A stretch of 18,943 bases of DNA from Brevundimonas sp. (GCA_024711185.1 JANJTI010000250.1:1-18943), one strand, 5' to 3'; positions 6,556 through 14,522 are shown, numbered from the stretch's first letter. The notes: generated by a model not told the origin, from the letters alone. A program made the numbers and translations.

Positions 6556-7318
6556 GTCGCTCCTCGAGGCCCTTGCCGACCACGTCGCCGAAGCCCCACT
6601 CCGTGATGTCGGCGATGTAATCGCGAGGACTGAACAACCGTCCGCGGCACACCTTGATCCGCGGCGCGGGCAGGTCGACCTGGGCCTGCAGCCGCTCGGT
6701 CAGCTCGGCGATCAGCCAGCGCGGGGTCTTGTCTCGCTCGGTGGGGTAGGCGAAGCGGAAGTTCAGCAGGTGCGCCAGCAGGACCTCCCAGTACAGGTCC
6801 ATCTGGTCCAGCAGGCTCTTCCAGTCGATGGCGTCGGCCTGCTTCAGGATGACGTGGTTCACGTCCGCCCCGTCGTAGCGGTAGCGGTCCTGGATGAAGA
6901 CCTTGGAGAGGATCAGCGCCGTCGGCGGGGTGATGCCGACGCGGTGTCCGTAGACCTCGATGGCGTCGTCGCCGAACCAGCTGTCGTTCACCGCGATGGT
7001 GCCGTTCGACATCGCGAAGATGACATCGAAGAAGTGCTTGTCGTCCTTCCACACCTTGGCGATCCAGCGCTCGTCCTCGACGTCGGTGCGGAACCCGCGC
7101 GCCTGGAAGAAGGCGAGGATGCGCGGGTAGTCGCCCGGCTTGCAGAACACGTCGAGATCCTTGGTCGGTCGCCGGATGCCGGTATAGGCGGTGACCGCAT
7201 AGGTGCCCGAGAGCAGGAAGGGGATGCCGCTCTCCTTCAGGAGGCGCAGCGCCTCCTCGTAGAAGGCGACGGCCTCGGGCGGCGGGCTGAAGCCGGGGTC
7301 GGGAACGGTGTCTGACAT
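6539..7318 (-). CDS. nucleotidyltransferase-fold protein of unknown substrate
   Basis: The 259-residue product has a minimal nucleotidyltransferase core: a helix, then SGTYAVTAYTGIRRPTKDLD (37-56), where the glycine loop precedes paired acidic residues Asp54 and Asp56, with a third candidate metal ligand at Asp98 in FFDVIF. It resembles stand-alone predicted nucleotidyltransferases and not tRNA-adding enzymes. The C-terminal half (about 120-259), including ILSKVFIQDRYRYDGADVNH, is helical. The ATG at 7318 is chosen over an in-frame ATG at 7393 because a GGAGAG site precedes it and conserved sequence follows. The gene's stop codon overlaps the start of the metallophosphoesterase, so the two are made together. 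It is divergent from the hybrid kinase, with 163 bases between starts. Whether it modifies RNA, protein or a small molecule cannot be told. Confidence 0.8.
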   Translation of the reverse strand: MSDTVPDPGFSPPPEAVAFYEEALRLLKESGIPFLLSGTYAVTAYTGIRRPTKDLDVFCKPGDYPRILAFFQARGFRTDVEDERWIAKVWKDDKHFFDVIFAMSNGTIAVNDSWFGDDAIEVYGHRVGITPPTALILSKVFIQDRYRYDGADVNHVILKQADAIDWKSLLDQMDLYWEVLLAHLLNFRFAYPTERDKTPRWLIAELTERLQAQVDLPAPRIKVCRGRLFSPRDYIADITEWGFGDVVGKGLEERHEPID

Positions 7319-7481
7319 CGAATTCCGCACTCTCCGCGACGCAGGAGGCGGCGCGGTCGGGAGAACGGCCCCGCTCCCGCGCCGGTTCCTCATTCGTCCC
7401 CGGCGTCGGCCAGGACTCCATTTTGTTTACGGATTTCGCGCTAGGGGTGTCCGGTCGGGTAGGAGCCGGGAGGACATCCGG

Positions 7482-9692
7482 TTGAGGGGTCGGTGGCGTT
7501 TGTTCAGGCACGAGGCGGGCCGCGTGGCGGGGCCGCCGCCGTGGGTCTACGTGCTGCTGTTCGCCGCCTCGCAGCTGCTCGGCCACTGGAGCGTGGCGAC
7601 CTACGGAGCCGTGGTCGTCTGGCTGTCCAACGGCGTCGTGGCCGCGGCCCTGCTGCAGTTGCACCGACGGCCCGCGACGATGGTGCTTGCGGCCTGCTTC
7701 GCCATCAACCTGTTCAGCAACCTGTTCCGGGGCGATCCCGGGGTCTTCCTCTGGATTAACCCGCTGCTGAACCTTGGCGAGGCCTCCCTCGCCGCCGTTC
7801 TGGCCCGACGTTACTGCGGCGCCGCGCTGGACATGCGCCGACCGCGCCGCCTCGTCCTCTTCACCGGCTGCGCGGCCGCCGCCGTGGCGATCACCAGCCT
7901 GGTGGGGATGGGGCTGCTGTGGCTGCTGCGCGGGCCGCCGGCGGCGGTGTGGTTCTTCCAGCTGCAGAAATTCTTCGTCATGGAGCTGATGGGGCTGCTG
8001 CTCGTCACGCCCATCCTCCTGCTGCTCGCCCGCCGTCACCGTTTCGCCGGCCTGGCCCGCGCGCGGTGGCCCGAGGCCGTCGCCCTGATGACGTTGATGG
8101 TCTTTGTGACCACATGGGTCTTCTGGCAGACCGACTCGCCGCTGCTCTTCCTCACCGTCATGCCCATGCTGCTGATCGGTCTGCGGCTTTCGCCGACGAT
8201 GACCGCGGCGGCCCTCATCGTTCTGGCGGCGCTGAGCGGTGCGGCGACGCTGACCGGCCACGGCCCGGTGCATCTGGCCCGGCTCGGGGCCGCGCCGGGG
8301 CTGGAGTCGATCCCGCCCATCTTCCGCCAGCTGGGCGTGTACAACCTGTACATCCTGACCATGGTGGCGACGGTCCTGCCGCTCAGTACGGTGATGACCG
8401 AGCGCCGGCGTCTGGAGACGCGGCTGCGCGCCCGGACCGCCGCGGCGCAGGAGGCCCGCCGTCGGGCCGAGGACGCCGCCTCCGCCCGCTCACGATTCCT
8501 GGCGATGATGAGCCACGAGATGCGTACGCCTCTCAATGGCGTGGCCGGCTTCGCCGATCTGCTCGCCGACCGTCCCGGGCTGGACCCGGAGGCGGTGCGG
8601 CACGCCCGTCATATCCGCCAGTCGTCGGACGCCCTTCTGAGGCTGGTCGAGGACATCCTGGATTTCGCGCGCGGCGACGACGCCGTCTCGCCCGAGCCGG
8701 TCGACCTGGCCGCAGTGGCGCGCGACGCCGCCGCCCATGGCGAGGCCGCGGCGGCGGGGCGAACGCTTTCGATCGTCGTCGACGATCGCCTGCCGCCCCG
8801 CGCCCGTTACCTCGCCGATCCCCGGGCGCTCCACCAGGCCTTGCATCCGCTCGTCGCGAACGCGGTCAAATTCACCTCCGAAGGCGAAGTCCGGCTGCGC
8901 CTTGAGCGGGCCGCCGACGGCGTGACGGTCCAGGTGTCCGACACCGGCTGCGGTATCGCGCACGACCTTCTGCCGCGTCTGTTCGAAGCTTTCGCCCAAG
9001 GGGATGCTTCGATCAGCCGTGTCCATTCCGGCGTGGGTCTCGGCCTTGCGCTGGCGGCACGCCACGTCCGTCGCCTCGGCGGCCGGATCGACGTCGACAG
9101 CAGGCCCGGCGAGGGCTCAACCTTCACCCTCCACCTGCCGCTGCCCCGCATCGCCGACGCGCCGGAAACGCCCCCCTCCGCCCCCGAGGTCGACCCGCCC
9201 GCCGCCTCGGCGGCCGGTTCCACCCCGGCCATGGCCGGCGCTCCGGTCACCCCCGGGACTGAACCGCAACCGGACGACCCGGATGGGCAGGCCCCCCGCG
9301 TCCTCGTCGTCGACGACCACCCGGTCAACCGCGAGGTCGCCCGCATCATGCTTGAGGCGCTCGGCTGCGAAGTGGCCGAGGTCGGCGACGGCGTCGAGGC
9401 CCTTGACGCCGTTCAGGCGCTGCCGTTCGACCTGGTGCTGATGGACGTGCGTATGCCGCGCATGGACGGGCTGGAGGCGACTCGCCGGATCCGGGCCCTG
9501 ACGGGCGAGCCGCGCGGCCTGGCCATCGTCGCCATGACGGCGGACGCCATGCCCGAGGATGTCGAGCGCTGCCTCGCCTCGGGCATGAACGCCCACCTCG
9601 CCAAGCCGATCAACCAGGCCGGCCTGTTCGCCGTCGTGACCCGCGCCCTCGCCGGGGACCTTCCGCCCCCCCGTCTGCCTGTGGCGGCTTAG
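7482..9692 (+). CDS. membrane-bound hybrid histidine kinase (MASE1-like sensor, HisKA, HATPase, receiver)
   Basis: This is a 736-residue hybrid sensor kinase. Residues about 15-310 form a polytopic sensor region resembling MASE1. A short coiled linker (ERRRLETRLRART) leads to the HisKA domain with phospho-acceptor His345 in MSHEMRTPLNG, then the HATPase domain with N460 (ANAVKF), DTGCGI and GVGLGLAL. A Pro/Ala-rich linker joins a receiver domain with Asp655 in LVLMDVRMPRMDG and a C-terminal K in HLAKPIN. The TTG at 7482 is favoured because GGGAGGA lies 7 bases upstream; the frame is open back to 7308, but that part overlaps the divergent nucleotidyltransferase start and has no membrane segments. 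No response regulator or phosphotransfer gene is adjacent, so the output is likely through a distant phosphorelay. Confidence 0.92.
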   Translation: MRGRWRLFRHEAGRVAGPPPWVYVLLFAASQLLGHWSVATYGAVVVWLSNGVVAAALLQLHRRPATMVLAACFAINLFSNLFRGDPGVFLWINPLLNLGEASLAAVLARRYCGAALDMRRPRRLVLFTGCAAAAVAITSLVGMGLLWLLRGPPAAVWFFQLQKFFVMELMGLLLVTPILLLLARRHRFAGLARARWPEAVALMTLMVFVTTWVFWQTDSPLLFLTVMPMLLIGLRLSPTMTAAALIVLAALSGAATLTGHGPVHLARLGAAPGLESIPPIFRQLGVYNLYILTMVATVLPLSTVMTERRRLETRLRARTAAAQEARRRAEDAASARSRFLAMMSHEMRTPLNGVAGFADLLADRPGLDPEAVRHARHIRQSSDALLRLVEDILDFARGDDAVSPEPVDLAAVARDAAAHGEAAAAGRTLSIVVDDRLPPRARYLADPRALHQALHPLVANAVKFTSEGEVRLRLERAADGVTVQVSDTGCGIAHDLLPRLFEAFAQGDASISRVHSGVGLGLALAARHVRRLGGRIDVDSRPGEGSTFTLHLPLPRIADAPETPPSAPEVDPPAASAAGSTPAMAGAPVTPGTEPQPDDPDGQAPRVLVVDDHPVNREVARIMLEALGCEVAEVGDGVEALDAVQALPFDLVLMDVRMPRMDGLEATRRIRALTGEPRGLAIVAMTADAMPEDVERCLASGMNAHLAKPINQAGLFAVVTRALAGDLPPPRLPVAA

Positions 9693-9705
9693 GCCGAGAG
9701 AAGCC

Positions 9706-10341
9706 TTACCCCGCCGGAAACCGCTCGGCCCAGAATGCCTTCAGCTCCGGCAGGGCGTCGACCCGCTCCACAACTGCATGCATCCGCGGCGCGATCTCGG
9801 CGAAGCGTCGGCGGCGGGGCGTCCAGCGGCTGGCGACCGCGACGTAGAGGTCCAGCACCGTGAGTTCCTCGCCGAGAAGGTACCGGTCCGGCGCGATCTG
9901 GCTCTCCATTGCGGCCCAGCACTCAGCGACGCGTTCCGCCGTCCGCTCCTTGATCAGCGCCTGCGCCGCCGGACCGTCGCCGGCGAGGCGGGAGGGCTCG
10001 TCGCGCACCCAGAACATCGAATAGATCGAGGCCGGGATGAAGGTCATCCAGCGCAGGAACTGGCCCCGCCGCGGATCGCCGGGCTCAGGCGCCAGCGCCG
10101 CCTCCGGGTGCTGTTCGGCCAGCCAGATCAGGATGGCGGCGCTCTCGGTGAGGGTCTCGCCCTCCGGCGTCACCAGCACGGGAATCTGACGCATCGGATT
10201 GACCGGAGCGACCTTGTCGCGCTCGGCCTCGTCCCGCCAGGTCACGGCCTCGATGACCTCGAAGGGCGCGCCGATCAGGGTCAGCGCCGCCTCCACCGGA
10301 ACCGAGCCCGAGCCGGCGGCGCCGTAGACGGTGTAAGTCAT
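9706..10341 (-). CDS. glutathione S-transferase family protein
   Basis: This is a 211-residue soluble protein with an N-terminal thioredoxin-like GST domain (1-80): the MTYTVYGAAGSGSV start, RQIPVLVTP with the cis-proline, and the glutathione-binding ESAA at 66-69. An all-helical C-terminal domain (about 88-205) contains the TVLDLYVA folding motif. The length is normal for cytosolic bacterial GSTs. Ser is the most likely catalytic residue in the early loop, but this is a guess. The ATG at 10341 has GGGAG upstream; the frame runs further to 10518, but that part crosses the nrdB control region. The gene is convergent with the hybrid kinase (13-base gap) and divergent from nrdB. Its substrate is unknown. 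Confidence 0.9.
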   Translation of the reverse strand: MTYTVYGAAGSGSVPVEAALTLIGAPFEVIEAVTWRDEAERDKVAPVNPMRQIPVLVTPEGETLTESAAILIWLAEQHPEAALAPEPGDPRRGQFLRWMTFIPASIYSMFWVRDEPSRLAGDGPAAQALIKERTAERVAECWAAMESQIAPDRYLLGEELTVLDLYVAVASRWTPRRRRFAEIAPRMHAVVERVDALPELKAFWAERFPAG

Positions 10342-10403
10342 GGTGAGAGCTCCCGGGACGCAGGCCGGAGCATGACCCGCACGGGCGAAGAGCGCGTCCC
10401 CGA

Positions 10404-10423
10404 TTCTCCTCGACGAGGGAGAA
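10404..10423 (-). other. imperfect hairpin in the GST 5' leader
   Basis: TTCTCCTC and GAGGGAGAA form an 8-bp stem with a GAC loop and one bulged G, 63 bases or more upstream of the GST start codon. It has no U run and no gene ends nearby, so it is not an obvious terminator. It may be a fragment of an intergenic palindromic repeat. Confidence 0.35.
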
Positions 10424-10481
10424 GGCCCGCTTGTCGCTGTCCTGTTTTCCCCACCTCCGTCCCCGGAATTCTGAACGCTCA

Positions 10482-10528
10482 CCACCACATCTAGCGGTCG
10501 CGAAAAATGTGATCGCAATATAGCCGCA
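10482..10528 (+). promoter_or_regulatory. paired NrdR-type boxes upstream of nrdB
   Basis: CCACCACATCTAGCGG (10482-10497) is the reverse-complement match (13 of 16 bases) of the proximal nrdA box. TCGCAATATAGCCGCA (10513-10528) carries a good left half-site (CGCAATATA) of the NrdR consensus but a poor right half. The gap is 15 bases and the centres are exactly 31 bases apart, the same geometry as at nrdA. The AT-rich AATATA may also serve as part of the nrdB -10 region. The boxes end 73 bases before the nrdB start codon. Confidence 0.72.
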
Positions 10529-10601
10529 TTCTCGCTTGGCGCCGGGCCGGTCCGGCCGCATGGTGGGCGTCGCTCCTTCCGCCTGCCAGTCGAGTCGACC
10601 G

Positions 10602-11651
10602 ATGAACGCGCACGTCCAGCTTACGCCCTCCCGGCCCGGCCTTCTGACCCCGTCGGCCGCCTACAAGCCGTTCCGCTACCCGTGGGCCTTCGACATGTGG
10701 AAGAAGCAGCAACAGGTTCACTGGCTGCCGGAAGAGGTGCCGCTGGGCGAGGACTGCAAGGACTGGGCGGCCAATCTGAACGACGCCGAGCGCAACCTGC
10801 TGACCCAGATCTTCCGCTTCTTCACCCAGGCCGACATCGAGGTCCAGGACAACTACATGGAGCGCTACGGTCGGGTGTTCAAACCGACCGAGGTCAAGAT
10901 GATGCTGGCGAGCTTCGCCAACATGGAGACCGTCCACATCGCGGCCTACGCCCTGCTGCTCGAGACCATCGGCATGCCCGAGAGCGAGTTCGGGGCGTTC
11001 ATGGAATACGAGGCCATGCGCGACAAGCATGACTTCATGGGCCGCTTCGGGGTCGAGACCGACGCGGACATCGCCCGGACGCTCGCCATGTTCGGCGGCT
11101 TCTCGGAAGGCCTGCAGCTTTTCGCCTCGTTCGCGATGCTGATGAACTTCCCGCGCCAGAACAAGATGAAGGGCATGGGCCAGATCGTCTCGTGGTCGGT
11201 GCGCGACGAGAGCCTGCACTGCGAGGGCATCATCAAGCTGTACCATGCCTTCAACAAGGAAACCGGGGCGGTGACGAAGACGGTCGCCGACGACATCGTC
11301 GAGTGCTGCCGCACCGTGGTCGACATGGAGGACAAGTTCATCGATCTGGCCTTCGAGATGGGCCCGGTGAACGGCATGACCCCGGACGACATCAAGGCCT
11401 ACATCCGCTTCATCGCCGACTGGCGCCTGCGTCAGCTGCAGCTGCCTGAGCTGTACGGCGTCAAGGACAACCCGCTGCCGTGGCTGCAGGCCCTGCTGTC
11501 CGGCGTCGAGCACGCCAACTTCTTCGAGGCCCGCGCCACCGAGTACTCCAAGGCGGCCACCAAGGGCTCGTGGCACGGCCCCGAGGGCGTCTGGGGCAGC
11601 TTCGACGCCATGATGAAGCGTCGCAAGGAAGAGGCCGCCGCGGAGGCCTGA
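10602..11651 (+). CDS. nrdB: class Ia ribonucleoside-diphosphate reductase, beta (radical) subunit
   Basis: The 349-residue small subunit houses the di-iron tyrosyl radical that activates NrdA. Iron ligands are recognisable as Asp78, Glu109, His112 (METVH), Glu169 (SEGLQLF), Glu203 and His206 (RDESLH). The radical tyrosine is Tyr116 in HIAAY, so this is the Tyr-radical form and not a Tyr-less manganese/iron variant. It has no N-terminal ATP cone. The ATG at 10602 opens the conserved NAHVQLTPSRPG region; the frame is open further upstream, but the extension lacks family features. The gene has its own control region with NrdR-type boxes and is separated from nrdA by about 7 kb, so the usual nrdAB operon is split. 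It is convergent with the next gene, with 19 bases between them. Confidence 0.97.
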   Translation: MNAHVQLTPSRPGLLTPSAAYKPFRYPWAFDMWKKQQQVHWLPEEVPLGEDCKDWAANLNDAERNLLTQIFRFFTQADIEVQDNYMERYGRVFKPTEVKMMLASFANMETVHIAAYALLLETIGMPESEFGAFMEYEAMRDKHDFMGRFGVETDADIARTLAMFGGFSEGLQLFASFAMLMNFPRQNKMKGMGQIVSWSVRDESLHCEGIIKLYHAFNKETGAVTKTVADDIVECCRTVVDMEDKFIDLAFEMGPVNGMTPDDIKAYIRFIADWRLRQLQLPELYGVKDNPLPWLQALLSGVEHANFFEARATEYSKAATKGSWHGPEGVWGSFDAMMKRRKEEAAAEA

Positions 11652-11670
11652 CCGCCGCGGGCGTCGCCGC

Positions 11671-12111
11671 CTACCAGGGCGTGGCGGGCGGGGCGGTCAC
11701 GCAGCGGCGGCCGCTGGCCCGGCAGCGGGCCACCGCCGCCTCCCACGCCGCCCGCTCGCGCTCATACTGCGCCTGCGCCGCTTCCGCCGCCGCAACATCG
11801 GCCTCCCACTGCGCGCGGGCGGTTTCGGCGGCCGCGGCCTCCGCCCGCCACTTGGCGTCCTCGGATTCCCACGCGGCCTGCGCCTCGGCCTCGGTCTGCG
11901 CCGCCGCCGCATTGCGCGCCGCGACCTCGGCGTTCAGCTGCACGGTCGCGGCGACCTCGGCGGGGTTCTGCTCGGCGTCCGGCGCTCGATGGTAGCTCTC
12001 GCCGCGCTGGCGCAGCCATTCCTCGGATCCGGGAACCACCTGCGGCGTCCCGGCGAAAGCAGGGGCGGCGACGGTCAGGGCCGCGACTCCGGTCAGGATG
12101 ATGCGATGCAT
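11671..12111 (-). CDS. small exported Ala/Glu-rich coiled-coil protein, function unknown
   Basis: The 146-residue product has a clear signal peptide (MHRIILTGVAALTVAAPAFA, cleavage after residue 20). Most of the mature part is a long Ala/Glu/Gln-rich helix (about residues 50-125) with quasi-repeats of the kind AAAETARAQWEADVAAAEAA and regularly placed Trp/Tyr residues, which suggests a periplasmic coiled coil. Two cysteines close the protein (RCRASGRRC) and could form a disulfide. The ATG at 12111 has a strong GGAGGAG site and starts the signal peptide, so it is preferred over an upstream in-frame ATG at 12153. I do not recognise a family. The low-complexity helix makes weak similarity to TolA-like or Lpp-like proteins uninformative. 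It follows the sensor kinase gene on the same strand, 70 bases away. Confidence 0.72.
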   Translation of the reverse strand: MHRIILTGVAALTVAAPAFAGTPQVVPGSEEWLRQRGESYHRAPDAEQNPAEVAATVQLNAEVAARNAAAAQTEAEAQAAWESEDAKWRAEAAAAETARAQWEADVAAAEAAQAQYERERAAWEAAVARCRASGRRCVTAPPATPW

Positions 12112-12130
12112 GGCCTTCTCCTCCAGTCTG

Positions 12131-12147
12131 GCGGCCCCGTGGGCCGC
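12131..12147 (-). terminator. possible hairpin between the sensor kinase gene and the small exported protein gene
   Basis: A perfect 7-bp stem, GCGGCCC-CGT-GGGCCGC, lies in the 70-base gap after the sensor kinase stop codon. It lacks a U run, so it may attenuate or stabilise the transcript and need not terminate it. Confidence 0.35.
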
Positions 12148-12181
12148 GGACACCGTATCTGATAACGCCGTTCGGGCGCAG

Positions 12182-13639
12182 TCAGTTCGGCAACCTCAAC
12201 TCGAACACCGTGCCGTCGGGGCCGGTCTCCAGGAGTTCGAGGGAGCCGCCGTTAAGCTCCGCCAGCTCGCGGGATATGGTCAAGCCCAGACCGCTGCCGC
12301 CGGATGCTCGCCCGCTGACGAAGGCCTCGAACAGTCGGTCCGCCAACCGCGGCGGAATGCCCGGGCCGTCGTCCGCGATCCGGACGACGCACGCTGTCTC
12401 GCCGGCTTCCGCCGTGACCCGCACCGTTCCGCGGCCCGCTCGCGTCCCGTCCCCCTCGATCGCCTGCCGGGCGTTGCGCATCAGGTTGACGAGGATCCGG
12501 TGCAGTTGCTCCGGGTCGGCGCTGACCGCGCAGCGGGCGGGCAGGCTCTTGACCAGCCGCACTCCGTCGGGGGTCAGCCCCGCGTCTTCCGCAGCGGCGG
12601 TAATCGCCGCCGCCAGCGGCAGCCGCGTCTTCTGCGGCGCAGGCTCCTCGCTGCGGCCGTACTCCAGCACGTTGCGCGACAGGGCCGCGGCGCGGCCCAG
12701 GGCCCGCTCGAGCCGAGGCAGGGCCTTCGCCACCTGCGGGTCAGGCGAGGCCGCCAGTCGCTCGGACGCCATCTGGGCCGAGGTCAGCATGTTGCGCAGA
12801 TCGTGATTGATCTTGGCCACCGCCTCGCCCAGCGCCACCAGGCGGGCCCGCGAGCGCAGGGACTGGCGAACCTCCTCCTGCATGCGCGACAACTCGCGCT
12901 CGACCCGCCCGATCTCGTCGTTGCGCTCGCCGGGCGGGTCGCCTTCGGCCTCGGGGTCGCGGGCGAACCGCTCGATGGAGCGGGTCACCCGGCGCAGCGG
13001 CTGCAGCACCAGCACCGCGAGACCGGCGTAGAGCAGGCCCCCCGCGACCAGCGAAATCAGCAGCGAGGTCAGCAGGCTGTTGAGCAGGAAGGTGCGCAGT
13101 TCCTGCTTCAGCGGTTCGGCGGGGGCGAGGATCTCGATGAAGTCGCCGGAGCGATAGCGCGGCCGGGCCTGCACCCGGATCGAGCGGTCCGGATGCCCGA
13201 ACAGGGTGCGCCACGGATCGAGCAGGCGCGTCACCGGCCGGTCCCGTCGCAGGTCGATCAGTTCGGGGGTGCGCGGCAGGTTGGGCGCCTGCAGTAGCAG
13301 CCGCCGCACGCCCTGGTCGCCGACGACCACGGCCTGCACCCCGCCGATGGCCAGCAGTTGGTCGGCCGTCTCATCCTCGACCGCGGAATAGGGCAGGGCC
13401 TCGACCCCCACCGATGCGAGCTCCGCCGACTGCAGCCGGTCCAGCAGCCACCGCTCGTGGAAGCTCGCCGCGCTGGGGGCGACGATCAGCACCTCGACGA
13501 CGGCCGCGAAGGCGAAGGTCAGCAGCAGCAGCCGCCACGCGAGGGCGTCCGGCGCGTGGAAACCCAGACGCTCGCGCCAGTCGGCGGGCGCGCCGAGGCG
13601 CCCTCGCAGCTCGCTCAACAGGGTGCGGGCGCCGGTCAT
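12182..13639 (-). CDS. two-TM HAMP sensor histidine kinase
   Basis: This is a 485-residue inner-membrane sensor kinase. One transmembrane helix lies at about 34-54 and a second at about 186-212, enclosing a periplasmic sensor region of about 130 residues. A HAMP linker follows (about 213-265, with LQPLRRVTRSIERFA). The phospho-acceptor is His279 in INHDLRNMLTSAQ; the HDLRN form of the H-box recalls NtrB-like kinases and not the common HELRTP type. The ATP-binding domain shows N389 (LMRNARQAI), DDGPGIPP (423-430) and GGSGLGLTI (447-455). No receiver domain or response-regulator gene accompanies it. It lies 40 bases downstream of the TVP38/TMEM64 gene on the same strand and is probably co-transcribed with it. 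The signal sensed is unknown. Confidence 0.92.
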   Translation of the reverse strand: MTGARTLLSELRGRLGAPADWRERLGFHAPDALAWRLLLLTFAFAAVVEVLIVAPSAASFHERWLLDRLQSAELASVGVEALPYSAVEDETADQLLAIGGVQAVVVGDQGVRRLLLQAPNLPRTPELIDLRRDRPVTRLLDPWRTLFGHPDRSIRVQARPRYRSGDFIEILAPAEPLKQELRTFLLNSLLTSLLISLVAGGLLYAGLAVLVLQPLRRVTRSIERFARDPEAEGDPPGERNDEIGRVERELSRMQEEVRQSLRSRARLVALGEAVAKINHDLRNMLTSAQMASERLAASPDPQVAKALPRLERALGRAAALSRNVLEYGRSEEPAPQKTRLPLAAAITAAAEDAGLTPDGVRLVKSLPARCAVSADPEQLHRILVNLMRNARQAIEGDGTRAGRGTVRVTAEAGETACVVRIADDGPGIPPRLADRLFEAFVSGRASGGSGLGLTISRELAELNGGSLELLETGPDGTVFELRLPN

Positions 13640-13679
13640 GCCGTCCCCAACGCAAAGCCCGTGCCGAAAGCTGCGCCGT

Positions 13680-14402
13680 TCACGCCGCGCGTCTCCGGGC
13701 CAGCGTCTTCTGGACCGCCTTGAGGGCGAACGGCAGGACGACGGCCAGCACGAACACCCCCGCCATCGGCGCCCAGAAGCGGGCGAACAGGGCCTGGAAG
13801 TCGGGGTTCGGGTCCTCGGCGAGGAGGAGGTTCAGCCGGGCGCCTATCCAGCAATAGATGGTGTGCGCGGGCAGCAGGCCGATCACGGTCGCCAGGGTGT
13901 AGGGCCGCAGCTTCACCGCCATCAATCCGGCCGCGACATTAATCATGTGGAAGGGCACCACCACCGCCAGCCGCGAGCCCAGCACATACCAGAAGGTGTC
14001 GCGGTCGATCGCCGCGCAGACCGCCTGCATCAGCCCCCTGTCCTGCTCGGCCCGGTCGCGCAGGGACTGTCCCAACGCGGTGCGCGCCACGCCGTAGACG
14101 ATCAGGGCCCCCGCCGTCGCCGCCACCGAGGTCGACAGGCCGCCGACCCAGGGTCCGAAGAGGTAGCCTGCGGTGATGGTCACGAAGAACACCCCCGGCA
14201 CCACGCTCGCGGTCAGGACCGCGAAGACCGCCATCAGGATCAGCAAGCTCAGCAGGTAGTTGTCGGCCGTGAAATCCCGCAGCGCCTGCCCATGCTCGCG
14301 CAGGGTGTCGAGGGACAGGTAACGGTTCCAGCCCATGCCGAAGATCAGGGCGATGACGCCCGCCAGCACGATCAGGGGCAGGAAGCGCTTCAGCCGGTCC
14401 AT
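13680..14402 (-). CDS. TVP38/TMEM64 (VTT domain) membrane protein
   Basis: This is a 240-residue polytopic inner-membrane protein of the VTT/DedA-like superfamily. The segment SVVPGVFFVTITAGYLFGPWVGGL (about 66-89) carries the family's Gly-rich re-entrant motif. The conserved arginine region (SRLAVVVPFHMINVAAG, about 143-159) and the LLPAHTIYCWIGARL segment also fit. Relatives have scramblase-like or lipid-transport roles, or support proton-coupled drug tolerance, but no substrate can be named here. The ATG at 14402 has a GGAG a few bases upstream. The gene heads a leftward group with the sensor kinase and the small exported protein. It is divergent from rpmH. Confidence 0.87.
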   Translation of the reverse strand: MDRLKRFLPLIVLAGVIALIFGMGWNRYLSLDTLREHGQALRDFTADNYLLSLLILMAVFAVLTASVVPGVFFVTITAGYLFGPWVGGLSTSVAATAGALIVYGVARTALGQSLRDRAEQDRGLMQAVCAAIDRDTFWYVLGSRLAVVVPFHMINVAAGLMAVKLRPYTLATVIGLLPAHTIYCWIGARLNLLLAEDPNPDFQALFARFWAPMAGVFVLAVVLPFALKAVQKTLARRRAA

Positions 14403-14428
14403 TCTCTCTCCGCGAGGGGCTCCCGGCG

Positions 14429-14457
14429 TTGACTCGGCGGGCCCGTCCCCTTATACG
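14429..14457 (+). promoter_or_regulatory. sigma-70-type promoter of the rpmH-rnpA cluster
   Basis: TTGACT (14429-14434) and TATACG (14452-14457) are separated by exactly 17 bases, a near-consensus housekeeping promoter. It points to rpmH and predicts a transcription start near 14464, giving a leader of about 60 bases. This suits a highly expressed ribosomal protein operon. Confidence 0.82.
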
Positions 14458-14522
14458 CCCGCCCTTCCTGCGGCGGACGTCTCTCCGTCGCCCGTAAAGA
14501 CCACAAGAGTGAGGAGCCGACC

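Noticed and set aside
7308..7481. Upstream start of the hybrid kinase at the ATG at 7308
   Set aside because: That ATG overlaps the start of the divergent nucleotidyltransferase gene, and the added residues are Arg-rich with no domain; the TTG at 7482 has a strong ribosome-binding site.
14403..14522. Origin-type region with DnaA boxes near rpmH
   Set aside because: rpmH lies near the origin in many bacteria, but I see no TTATCCACA-like boxes or AT-rich unwinding segment in this window.
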